In this document: in pieces, positions 54,850 to 64,000 of the stretch
Layout of the letters: each line of letters opens with the position of its first letter
Numbering within the stretch: the stretch's first letter is position 1
Assembly: GCA_009809945.1 (NCBI GenBank)
Contig: WTPW01001143.1
Location: 171,080-235,079, forward strand
DNA length: 64,000 bases
Direction: 5' to 3'
From: Gigaspora margarita
Lineage: Eukaryota > Glomeromycota > Glomeromycetes > Diversisporales > Gigasporaceae
Translations under genes and position numbers: made by a program
The notes under the pieces: generated by a model
What the model was told of the DNA's origin: nothing
Database searches by the model: none
What the model saw: the letters and a program-made list of their open reading frames with translations, nothing else

Positions 54850-54935
54850 GCAACACATTGTTGTTGTTCTAGTTGGTGTATTGTAGTTGGTGTCATTGTT
54901 GGTGTCATTGTTGGTGTCGTCGTTGGTATTGTCGC
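54850..54935. repeat. GTTGGTGTCATT minisatellite
   Basis: Four to five units of 15 bases (GTTGGTGTCATTGTT) inside the 2.8-kb element. The minus frame across it is Asp/Thr/Asn-only and not a gene. Confidence 0.7.
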
Positions 54936-55189
54936 TAGCTAGTGTCATTGTTGTTCTCGTGGAATAGCTTTACCTCTCTCAGTGTTCTTGTAGATGGTAT
55001 TGTTGTGGGTGGTCATTTGTTTTTCTTCTCTTGCGTTCGTATGGGGTAGTCTTGCTCATTTTTCTTGTATTTGTACAGGGTGGTCTTGCTCATTCTCTTG
55101 CGCTCGTTAGGGGTCATATTGGATGATTTTTCTCATTTCTCTTGCATTTGTACGGGGTGGTATAATACTAACACTTCTGAGAAATAGTT

Positions 55190-55860
55190 TTTTTTTACTT
55201 CTTTACTATTTTTTTTAGAAAGTAGTAAATATAAGTGACTATAAGCGAATATGTGTGAATATAAGCGAAGATGAGCGAATATAAGCAAATGTAATAGTTT
55301 ATTTTTTTCGTTTTCATTTTTTTTTCATTATTTTTTTCAGTTTCATTTTTTGTTTTTTGTTCTTTTTTTTTACTTATTTTTTTTAATTTTATTTTATTTT
55401 ATTTATTCCTTACTTCTTTCAGAACTTTGCAAAAAAATGACGTAACTATTCCAGCACTTTACAAGAAAACCAATTCCAACTTCTCCGGCACTTTGCAAGA
55501 AGTAGCGAATATGTACGAATATAAGCGAATATGGGCGAATATGGGTGAATATAAGCAAATATAATAGTTTATTTTTTTTCTTTTTCATTTTTTTTGTTAT
55601 TTTTTGGTTTTGTTTTTGTTTTTTGTTTGTTTTCTTTTTTTTTACTTCAGAACTTTGCAAGAAAATGATGTAACTATTCCGGCACTTTACAAGAATACAA
55701 ATTTTAACTTCTCTGGCACTTTGCAAGAAGTAGCGAATATAAGCGAATATAAGCGAATATAAGTGAATATAATAGTTTGTTTTTTTTGTTTTCATTTTTT
55801 TTTCATTATTTTTTTTTTGGTTTCGTTCTATTTTTTGTCATTTTTTTTTATAATAATATA
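55190..55860. repeat. Tandem repeat of about 210 bp with (GAATATAAGC)n
   Basis: About 2.5 copies of a unit that has AACTTTGCAAGAAAATGA, GGCACTTTACAAGAA, GGCACTTTGCAAGAAGTAGC, a run of ten-base GAATATAAGC units, and a TTTATTTTTTT-rich tail. The 130-codon minus frame over it simply reflects the repeat. Confidence 0.7.
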
Positions 55861-55893
55861 TAATAAAATATGTAATATTTAAAATATAATATA

Positions 55894-56474
55894 AGGGAGA
55901 TGGGGGTATTATGGACACCTTAAGGTTCTTACTAGCAAAACTTTTTAATAAACAAATAGATTTTTATACAATTTTTATTATTTGAGCTATGCTTAATAAA
56001 GAATAAATTACTGCAAAAAAATCTTCATATCTTATATAGTTTTAGATACAAATAATTAGTACACAAATAGTATATAAAAACTAAATTTTAGAGGGAAGGG
56101 GGGTATTGTGGACATAGCGAATAATTTTTGATCTACTGGTCCGTTTTGGATGATTTTACTACCAAAATGATCGCCTCAGCGAGACAATTCTAACAAGTAC
56201 AAAATCGTTAAAATCCAATCACAGGATCCCAAGATCATTAAAGGTTAAAATTGAAAAAATTTGCTAATTTAAGAATATATATATAAACTTATATTTTGCA
56301 TAAATGATAATATCTTGTGATCTAGTAGTCAGAATTGGATGAATTTTATACCATTCAATTCGTCTCAAAGAGACGAATCGAATGGTATCAAAAATATCTA
56401 ATTCCAATCACAGGATTATAAGATATCTCACCTGTCCACAATACCCCCCCTGTCCACAATACCCCCACCTCCCT
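55894..56474. mobile_element. TA-flanked MITE nested in the 2.8-kb element
   Basis: Ends AGGGAGATGGGGGTATTATGG and complement AGGGAGGTGGGGGTATTGTGG; TA on both sides. The interior contains two inverted blocks around GATCTACTGGTCCGTTTTGG and CGTCTCAAAGAGACGAA. These resemble the foldback at 63560-63890. Confidence 0.75.
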
Positions 56475-56849
56475 TATAATAAATAAAATAAAATTTTATA
56501 TTAAATTGCGAAAACTTGCGAATATTGTATATTTATTGTTATTTAAAATAATTTATAATAAAAAAAAATTTTTATAATAAATTGCGAAAACTTGCGAAAA
56601 CTTGTGAAAACCTGTAAAATGTTCAGGCGATATATATCTAACCGGTTATTAATTGATGTATATCAATTTCAAATTTACTATGCCGTAAATGTTCGTAATT
56701 ATTATACCTGCATAATACTCCATAGTTACTATAGCATAAACTTGTGTAATTATTACCTCTACTTAATCCTCTGTACTAATCGTAAGTTTTTGTAAGTTTA
56801 TACCTGCGTAAAAACTTGCGGAGGTTTACGCATATTTTTTTTTGCTGAT

Positions 56850-57189
56850 ATTAATAAAAACTTTTAACAAAGAATCCTAATAATTTACTAATAAAATTGT
56901 GATCTTGGTTCGATAAGATAATTTTTGGAGTTCTATATCTACAAATTACTTCTTCAAATATAAACTGAGCAAATGTCTAGCACTAGCATCTGGAACAGCA
57001 CGAGCTTCTGGTCATCATGTTAGATATTCAGTAGCAATAATAATATATCAATTGTTTTGTTAGTTATAGGCAAAGGGCCTACAAGATCAATTTCAATACA
57101 TTCAAAAGCTCTTTTAATTTGTATAGAGTATAAAGCTTCTTTTCTATGACCTTTTTGTCTTTATTAGCATTCTTCACAGGTCTTCACAT
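56850..57189 (-). pseudogene. Integrase of element B, core piece
   Basis: Reads RAFECIEIDLVGPLPITNKT (first catalytic Asp). The other strand-order pieces match TARNNHYIIVATDYL of element A, then ICSVYI. Several stops. Bounded by the two inserted elements. Confidence 0.7.
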
Positions 57190-58436
57190 ATATTGGCTGA
57201 TTTGATTTTTTGTGCCTTTTTTCGATAAAATATTATACAAAAATATGTATTTAAGTGATATTGCGAAACTAAAATAAAGCACTTATTACAATTAACAAAA
57301 GATCTAGCTTCTTTAATGTCTAAACAAGTTAAAAAACCAATAAAACTTAATAAAAGAGCTATGCTAAGCTGTAAAAAGAAGTGCTTGTTGAAATATTTGT
57401 GTGTTTTAGAAGGGGAATGATGGGGTTATGATGGGTTGTCAACTTTAAGGATAAACTCAAAAGCAAATTTTTAAATACCTGACCTTTTTAACACATATTT
57501 GGCCTATAATTAAATATATAAGCACCATAATTTTCTACAGTATAGCAGAAGTTCGGTTTGATTGGTTGTTAAGATACCCCAAAAAAATTGTTGATCATAC
57601 ACCGGATAGAGTACCAGACAAAAATTTTATAACTTTCGAACTTTAAAAAATTAGTCAATACACTCTAAAGACATATTATAAATTTACAATATACTAATTC
57701 AGTGTTGTATTAACAACTTTAATTTGGATTTTGCAAGGGTTTTGTTATTTTTTTTCACAATAAATACATATAAACATCTACTAAATAACACGTACGCGAC
57801 CATTCCTAACACTACTATTACTATCACTTATTGTATTATAAATGTCATATTCACAAACTATATACTTGTACTAAATAAATTATAATCAAAAATATTAAAA
57901 TATGGTTTAGAATAATAGTTCAAAATTATACTTTTCATAAAAAAACACAAACAAACTAGTTGAAGCAGAGTCTTTCAATTTCAACTCACCAATTGTTTAG
58001 ACCGCTGAACCACCTTCCAACCTTTCAAAATATTCACCTCTCATTTAGTTTTTGGAACAATTGCATCTTATTGCATCTCAGGTTAAAAAACAATAAGTTT
58101 GAAGGTAAACTATCAATGACTAAAGTTGGTTGTTACATTTTGTATTACAAAAAAAAAGTTTCATATGACACGACGATTTTTACTATTAAAAGTACTTTAA
58201 AAATTACAATTGACTATATAAAAAAAAGATTGTCACCAATCATATTTATCCTAATAACAGCCAATTAAAACAAACTTCCGTTATGCTATTTTCTACATAT
58301 TTAATTATAAACACAAGGTTAGTAAAAGGCCGTTCTTATGAAAATTCATACTGTAATAAATTTTAAGTATGAAATTTCTTTGATAATTCTCAATCATGAT
58401 TGGTTGATTTTGGAGTTGAACCAAATCAGCCAATAT
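57190..58436. mobile_element. Inverted-repeat element of 1.25 kb inside integrase B
   Basis: Ends ATATTGGCTGATTTG(A/G)TT inverted (57190 and 58436), with integrase homology on either side. Interior AT-rich. A 102-codon plus frame at 57960-58268 resembles nothing known and is probably chance. Type not recognised; duplication unclear. Confidence 0.55.
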
Positions 58437-58439
58437 GAT

Positions 58440-59340
58440 ATTCCTGTATGTCTCGATATATTTAATTTCAATAATAATGTTCTGATATAGTATCTGTTCT
58501 CAAATATCCAGCAGTGAAGAGCTTATGCATCATATTCAACACTGGTTTGACCTCCATTTATTTAATAACTCTAAGTGGTCTGTCTGAGTTTCTTTTATAC
58601 TTTTTATAAAAAAAATAGTATTGAATTTCAAAATATTTAGCCTAGGTATAAGTCATTTCTGTTCTTGGTCAATAAATCTATCTGGAAATTGGTCTGTGTT
58701 CAAATAGTGGTAGAGATTATAATATTGGTCAAAATTTATGAGGTTTATCTGAGGCAGTTGTCTAGAGTAGTAATTATGAGTGAGCATCCACATTTGAATG
58801 AATTTAGCCTAGTTTATGAATGATTTCAATATTGTATAGTTGGAGCTTCAAGATCCATCTTTCAATTCTTCTTTTGGGTTCAGTAGTATGTAACCATTTT
58901 AATACTAAGTTGTAACTAATTTAATGCTGTATAATCTGTAATTAAGATGAATTTTGTAGTGCCTAAATATTTTGAAAATGTTCTATAGCCCATACAACTG
59001 TAGCACATTCTAATTCTGTTGCTGCATAATTCATTTTTTCTTTTTGCAGACTTTACTTGCATAGGCAATAGGATGTTCTTTCCCATTTCTATTGAGTTGG
59101 CTTAATGTGGCTCCAAAGCTATTGTAAGAAACATCAGTAGTGAGTATAAATGTTTTTTTAAAGATAGGATAGGCTACTATAGGGGCAGTAATAAGTCTAG
59201 ATTTTAATTCTTCAAAAGCTTTTTGCTGTTTAACTTGCTAGTGATAAGGTTCATCTTTTTGTAGAAGGAAATTTAAAGTATGAGCAATTGATGAAAAATT
59301 TTGAATAATTTGTTAGTAGTATCCTGCAAGTTTAAGAAAA
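58440..59340 (-). pseudogene. RNase H and integrase zinc region of element B
   Basis: The decayed minus-strand reading parallels element A: the part near 58990-59060 (HLNYATTELECATVVWA-type phrase reversed in sequence as ATTCTAATTCTG) is the RNase H ELE motif region. 58440-58560 aligns with the HHCC region of element A's integrase. Many stops. Confidence 0.5.
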
Positions 59341-59437
59341 GATCAAAGTGCTGAAAGGCTTTTAGGTGGCTGAATTCGTTGGACAGTTTCTATTTTTTGA
59401 GGATCAGGGGTGATACCCTTAGCAAAAATAAGATGTC

Positions 59438-59914
59438 CTAGAAAGGGTAGTTGGTGCATTCAAAAGATACATTTTCTATATTGAGTCTGAGTCCTGCTTG
59501 ATTAATTCTATTAAATACTCTTTTTAAATGAGTTAAGTGTTCATCAAATGTTCTAGAATAAACAATTGTATTATCTAGGTATACAATCACAAATTTCCAT
59601 GCAATTCCTTTGTATATATGATCCATTAGCCTTTGGAAGATTGCAGGAGCATTGCAAAGACCAAAAAGTATTACATTAAAATCATAAATTCTATATCGTG
59701 TAATAAAGTCAGTTTTCTTTTTGTCACGTAAGTCTATGGCAACTTGCCAATATCCACTTGCAGGATTGAGAGGAGAGAACCAAGAGCATCCTGTGAGGGC
59801 ATTAAGCATTTTATTGATGCAAGGTAGAGGGTAAGCATCCTTCTTTGTAATAGTATTTATTTTTCTATAGTCTAGACAAAATTGTAATTTGTTATTTTTC
59901 TTTTGTACTAACAC
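59438..59914 (-). pseudogene. Reverse transcriptase of element B
   Basis: 158 codons: LQFCLDYRKINTITKKDAYP, LPCINKMLNAL, WFSPLNPASGYWQVAI (usual TLDLASGYWQ; catalytic Asp now Asn), YDFNVILFGLCNAPAIFQRL, VIVYLDNTIVYS (usual YLDD; Asp now Asn), FDEHLTHLKRVF, AGLRLN. Two catalytic Asp are changed to Asn by G-to-A type changes, so it would be inactive even though the frame is open. Ty3/Gypsy family. Confidence 0.85.
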
Positions 59915-60477
59915 AAAAGGTAAGATTCAAGGGCTATCAGAAGGTTAAATGAGTTTATGTTCCAACATTCTTTGTATTTCTTTCTGTATAAATTCTTGTT
60001 CATTTGGAGGTACAGAATAAAGGTGAAAGCGAATAGAGTGAACATCCTTAGTATAGACTTCTAATAATTTCCAAAAAGCTAGGCCTTGTTCTTTATTAAG
60101 TAGTTCAATATTTAAAGAGGTAGGTAGTAGTTAGGTATATTCTTTAAATTCAAAGATAGATAAAAGTTCAATCTTATGTTGAAATGTAGCTTATACATAC
60201 CAAACCAAAACTGCTAACCAAAAAATTTTTACTATAATGCTCAAATATAACCTCACATAGATTATTTGGAGTCCTAGGTAGATATATTCTTCATATTCGA
60301 GGATAATAATATTTACAGATCTAGGTATAAGGGTCTAGTCTGGGTCGACAGGTATTTTACAATCCTGTCTAGGATTCTCTAAACAATTTTAACAGAACAT
60401 ATCCAAGTCATTAGCCTGTTGGCAAGTGTTTTGGGCTTCTTCTTGAAAAAAGTGTAGCAAAGCTATATTGGTAGTTT

Positions 60478-61000
60478 TTAAGGTTTAAATCTTGCTTGTA
60501 ATTGTTTTATTAATTGGTCTTGTTGTTGTACTTGTTGTTGAGGTTGATAAAACTGGGAGTCATCACCTAATTCCTTGATAGTTTCTTTAGAAGCTAGAGA
60601 ATATATTTCTGGGTTTGGAAATTTGCAATCATTGCAATATCCTTGATTTATATTCAATTCCTCTTGATGTTTGACATATAAACATTTCTGCAAAGGTCAA
60701 CAGGAACTGTAAAGTTTCTTTAGAGTATGGTGAGGGCATACTTCTGGTCATAGTCTGGGTAGCTAGTATCAAAGAATTCATCCAATATTGCTTGTAGAGG
60801 ATCAATATTATTTTCTGATAGTATGTCTGATTCGGTTTGCAATATAGGTTGCATTTTCATAGAGGTTCCATGACTGAGTAACCCAGTCAAATATCAAAGG
60901 TTCTAAAGCCTGGCAATGGTCTGGTCATTTCCATCTAGGAGAATCTTCGCAAGTCAGTAAATTCTGGTCTGGTTTATTTTATACTAGTGTCCAGCATTTT
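60478..61000 (-). pseudogene. Upstream spacer region of element B
   Basis: 71-codon minus frame 60478-60693 has CNDCKFPNPE and a Gln-rich end (YQPQQQVQQQDQLIKQLQ). Further broken frames run to about 61000. It corresponds to the 43640-44830 region of element A. No Gag capsid was found to the right. Confidence 0.4.
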
Positions 61001-61639
61001 TTGTTGACTCAGTATAATGTTTAATTCTGGTCCAAAGGTTATAGTTAAAATTATATTGGATATTCTCGCTAGCTTTATATGCATAGAGGTGTTCTAATTA
61101 GGGTTGCTAGTGCATAGTACTTGGCAACGCAAATAGTGCACTAATATAGATAGTACACCTGGCGCTACCAATCACAGGCATAGTGCAAGGTGGCAAGCCA
61201 ATCAGATTTAACTCCTTCCAATCTTTTTCTGTATGCAGCAGATCGTTTCTAATATAGTTATAATTGGACATTAGCAATCTTTATTAGTTGTGATCTTAAT
61301 AGGCCCTATTTCTAAAAATACCTCTATTGTTAGAAATCTTTTATTTTTTGTCATAACAAGCTATAAAATACAAATTTTTCAAACAAGTCATGTGAATACA
61401 AATATATAAATTAGAATATATCATGTTGCATAAAATTAACCATTTGTATAAGGGTGCTGACAGATATTACGTAATATCTTTTTATCAAGGGGTACCCCTC
61501 CTCCCCCCACATAAGACAGATTCTGATTGGTCGATTTTAAAAAAAAATTTATCAAAAATTTACTAATAGATTATTATTTTGGACTCTAAATAAACTTATT
61601 TAAAATATAATTATATATCAAAATAATGTATTTTTGCAT

Positions 61640-62465
61640 ACTGAGAAAGTTTATTTAGTGCCCAAAGTCATATTTCATTAGTAAAATTTTGTATAATACA
61701 GAATTATTTATATTTTTATTAATAAAAATATAGAAAATTCTGCATTATGCAAAATTTTACTAATGAATAATAAATTTGAGCTCTAAGTAAACTTATCTAA
61801 CACTAAAAAATACATTATTTTGGTATATATTCTTTTAATTTTTTAATTTTTTAAATAAATATAAGCAAAAATGCATTTTTGATAAAAATTTACCAATTTT
61901 ACTCATCTTTATTTCAAAAATTAAAAATGTTAAATAATTATATGCTGCCAAAATGTAGAATTTAGTGCTAAACAAAATTAATTAGGGCCCTAAGTTATAA
62001 TTCATTAGTAAAATTTTGCATTATGCCGAATTTTCTTTATTTTTATTAATAAAAATATAGAAAATTCTGTATNATGCAAAATTTTACTAATGAATTATAA
62101 CTTTGAGCCCTAGGTAAACTTGTTCAGCACTAAAAATTACATTTTGGCAGCATATAATTATTTAAATTTTTTAATATTTGAAATGAAGATGAGAAAATTG
62201 GTAAATTTTTATCAAAATGTAATATTGCTCATCTTTATTTGAAAATTTATTAAAATCAAACAGATATATACTAATATAGTGTATCTTTTTGTGCTAAACA
62301 AGTTTACTTAGAGCTCAAAGTTATAATTTATTAGTACAATTTTGCATAATTCTGAATTTTCTATATTTTTATTAATAAAAATATAGAAAATTCAACATAA
62401 TGCAAAATTGTACTAATTAATCATAACTTTTGAGCTCTAAGTGAACATGTTCAACATCAAAAAAT
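61640..62465. repeat. Three copies of palindrome family P
   Basis: Palindromes centred near 61722, 62052 and 62370, each about 180 bases, with arms TTAGTAAAATTTTGCAT, AGAAAATTC and outer CTAAGTAAACTTGTTCAGC. They match copies at 8155-8745. One N at 62073. Confidence 0.75.
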
Positions 62466-62492
62466 ACACTATATCAGCATATATTCTTTTTG

Positions 62493-63012
62493 TTTTTTTT
62501 TTTGTTATTTTTTGAAGCTTTGGCAAGTCTTGCTATAACTTTATTATAATGCTTATGTGCACCTCGGAGGGTGATTACATTTTATTAACTGTGTTAACAT
62601 GATTACACAAAGTCCAACTTTACCTAGTTACTACTAACAGCACCTAAATGCAACCCACTGCAGCGACCCCTGGAGAGGTCACACATCTGAAAATGAACCA
62701 GAATTTTACCTAAACAGGCCGGCTGCCACAAGTTCATGTAGTATCGTATAAATTCAGACTTGGGCCTCATATTATGTTTCGTGACTTCAGTTATTTCAAA
62801 TCGGGGTCCTAGCATGATTTTCTTCACAGCCACAAATTCTCAGAATAATAGTTACCAAATTAAGTCTGTCATATGACGTTCTGGGTCCTGTCTCCCATGG
62901 TGTTTCAGTTCCCTAACCAGCATTTTCTTATTTTGTCTTTGGAAGGAATTGAACTAGCAACCTTGCGATTTGTATCTTCGGAGCATAACCACTATGCTAT
63001 CAGCCCAGAGAA
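62493..63012 (-). mobile_element. tRNA-derived SINE
   Basis: On the minus strand the 5' end has a tRNA-like head: an A box in TAGCATAGTGGTTA (62987-62999) and a B box in AGTTCAATTCC (62945-62956), the internal promoter of RNA polymerase III. A body of about 400 bases with no good ORF follows, then an A-rich tail (CAAAAAATAACAAAAAAAAA). Seven-base duplications CTTTTTG flank it (62486-62492 and 63013-63019). T-stem and acceptor pairing are poor, so it is not a tRNA gene. It interrupts the spacer of the palindromic element. Confidence 0.75.
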
Positions 63013-63139
63013 CTTTTTGATTTTTTAAATTTTCAAATAAAGGTGAGCAATATTACATTTTGATGAAAATTTACCAATTTTACTCATTTTTATTTCAAAA
63101 ATTGCAAAAATTAAATAATTATATACTATCAGAATGTAG

Positions 63140-63345
63140 TTTTTAGTGCTGAACAAGTTTACTTAGAGCTCTAAGTTATAATTCATTAGTAAAATTTTGC
63201 ATAATACAGAATTTTCTATATTTTTATTAATAAAAATATAGAAAATTCAGCATCATGCAAAATTTTACTAATGAATTATAACTTTGACCCCTAGTAAACT
63301 TGTTCAGCACTCAAAAATACACTATTATAGCATATATTTGTATTT
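63140..63345. repeat. Palindrome family P, fourth copy in the array
   Basis: Centred near 63237; arms GCTGAACAAGTTTACTTAG and its complement, inner TTTTCTATATTTTTATTAAT and complement. Very close to the other copies. Confidence 0.75.
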
Positions 63346-63559
63346 TATATAAATTTAATTAATACTCAAAATTTTAATCTATTAGCAATATATTATATTA
63401 TATATAGAATTATATATATTATATAGTGTAATGTAAGATTTTGACCTTATCCCTACCCCCAATGATATTACATAATATCTGTCAGCGCTCTAACAATAGA
63501 ACTATATTTACCACTATAGTAACTTTTGAAGCAATTTCAAAAAACAAATTTGCTAATTT

Positions 63560-63890
63560 ACAAATTTAATAATAAGTTTTGATCCACTAATTGGTTTTGA
63601 TAATTTTGCTACCAAAATGTTTGTCTCAATGAGACGATTCTAACAAGCCCAAAATCACCAAAATCTGATTACAGGATTTTAAGATCATTATGATTTTGTA
63701 TTATTTTATTAATAAACTTTATATGTTCAAATTTTACTAATAAAATAGACAAAATCGTGATGATCTTGGGATCCTGTGATCAGATTTTAACAATTTTGAG
63801 CTTGTTAAAATCATCTTATTGAGACAAATCTTTTGGTAGCAAAACCATCTAAAACAGATTAGTAGATCAAAACTTTATCCAATTTTGTAA
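63560..63890. repeat. Foldback repeat
   Basis: Inverted halves around about 63720: AAGTTTTGATCCACTAATTG, TGCTACCAAAATGTTTGTCTCA, ACAGGATTTTAAGATCAT, and their complements on the right with about 85 percent match by eye. It shares phrases with the MITE at 55894-56474 (ACTACCAAAATGATCGCCTCA, ACAGGATCCCAAGATCATT). Confidence 0.65.
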
Positions 63891-64000
63891 ATCAGCTTAT
63901 ATGAAATACAAGATAAAGTAAATATTAAACAACAAAAACTTAAAAAATAAGAGCAAAAAATAACAGAGAGCAGCAAAAAAAAAAACAAAAAAAAACAAAA

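Larger units (their letters stand above)
54048..56846. mobile_element. Inverted-repeat element of 2.8 kb inside integrase B
   Basis: The ends AGCAAATTTATATATGCATA / TCTTGCGCAAGTTTTTAC and the complement of the right end (AGCAAA..ATATGCGTAA, CTCCGCAAGTTTTTAC) pair over about 40 bases. Integrase homology stops at one end and resumes at the other. Interior: a CTTACAGTATGTAAGAAAAT / AAATTTACG tandem array (54085-54325), a T-rich tract, direct repeats at 55190-55860 and a nested MITE. No transposase found, so it is non-autonomous. Confidence 0.6.
53520..61000 (-). mobile_element. Ty3/Gypsy element B, decayed and interrupted twice
   Basis: The minus-strand gene order from right to left is a Gag-end/spacer part (60478-61000), RT (59438-59914), RNase H (58700-59300) and integrase in three pieces (58440-58560, 56850-57189, 53520-54047). 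Two inverted-repeat elements (54048-56846 and 57190-58436) sit in the integrase gene. No LTR recognised at either end. It is a relative of element A by position-for-position similarity of integrase and RNase H. Confidence 0.75.
61451..63491. mobile_element. TA-flanked element built of repeated palindromes, with SINE insert
   Basis: The terminal repeats GTGCTGACAGATATTACGTAATATC and its complement (GCGCTGACAGATATTATGTAATATC, in pieces) end next to TA on both sides (61449-61450, 63491-63492). Inside are four copies of palindrome family P separated by an approximately 110-base spacer that is itself inverted from copy to copy. Without the 520-bp SINE it is about 1.5 kb. No ORF. Confidence 0.65.

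Noticed and set aside
55403-55795. 130-codon minus-strand ORF
   Set aside because: It lies across a tandem repeat; the peptide repeats with the DNA unit and has no family features.
57960-58268. 102-codon gene inside the 1.25-kb inverted-repeat element
   Set aside because: No motif, low-complexity composition, and no transposase features.
62940-63010. tRNA gene on the minus strand
   Set aside because: A and B box sequences are good, but the T-stem and acceptor stem do not pair. It is continuous with a 400-base body and A-tail flanked by duplications, so it is a SINE head.

Overview
The window is AT-rich, carries short N runs (draft assembly), and holds no recognisable ordinary host gene. It consists almost entirely of mobile elements inserted into one another: non-LTR retrotransposons (LINEs) with a C-terminal RNase H, Ty3/Gypsy LTR elements, a Polinton/Maverick-type element, a tRNA-derived SINE and many short inverted-repeat elements. 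This looks like the genome of an arbuscular mycorrhizal fungus of the Rhizophagus/Glomus type. That is an inference from composition and element repertoire; no species marker is present.

Layout. (1) 1-6548, minus strand: a compact, virus-like polycistronic block that runs off the left edge. In transcription order it has five small single-pass membrane proteins, three short ORFs (the last possibly a Gag N-terminal part), a Gag-like protein with two CCHC knuckles, a retropepsin-like protease, a Lys-rich linker and an endonuclease IV-like domain that keeps all nine metal ligands. Genes abut or overlap (TAATG and TAAATG junctions). (2) 6549-10600: non-coding, with palindromic repeats and a TA-flanked MITE. 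(3) 10632-12500: decayed plus-strand Ty3/Gypsy gag-protease-RT. (4) 12503-14580: repeats. (5) 14585-16545: 3' part of a LINE ending in poly(A). (6) 17035-38350: a second LINE whose ORF1 and ORF2 are separated by a 13.6-kb element at 18532-32142. (7) That element has about 0.65-kb terminal inverted repeats and a 5-bp target duplication. It encodes a Polinton-type integrase and protein-primed PolB, but carries a Gag-like coiled-coil/capsid/CCHC region and a retropepsin where a Polinton capsid and adenovirus-type protease would be expected. (8) 38718-39109 plus 48697-48783: a plus-strand Ty3 integrase gene split by a complete minus-strand Ty3 element (39110-48696, both LTRs, 4-bp duplication) and followed by a second LTR insertion. 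(9) 49366-52910: MITEs with 8-bp duplications and a large foldback. (10) 52930-61000: another minus-strand Ty3 element, broken by two inverted-repeat elements. (11) 61451-63491: a TA-flanked element made of repeated palindromes and carrying a SINE; then a foldback to the right end.

How the parts work together. Within the 13.6-kb element the integrase would insert the DNA and PolB would copy it from the terminal repeats; Gag and protease would supply particle proteins. In the left block, Gag, protease, membrane proteins and an AP endonuclease suggest a second, different virus-like element whose polymerase, if any, lies outside the window. Most coding regions have in-frame stops. Where the ancestral codon can be guessed, the stops usually fit C-to-T or G-to-A transitions, so most copies here are probably dead. 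The left block and the integrase/Gag/protease part of the 13.6-kb element are the best preserved.
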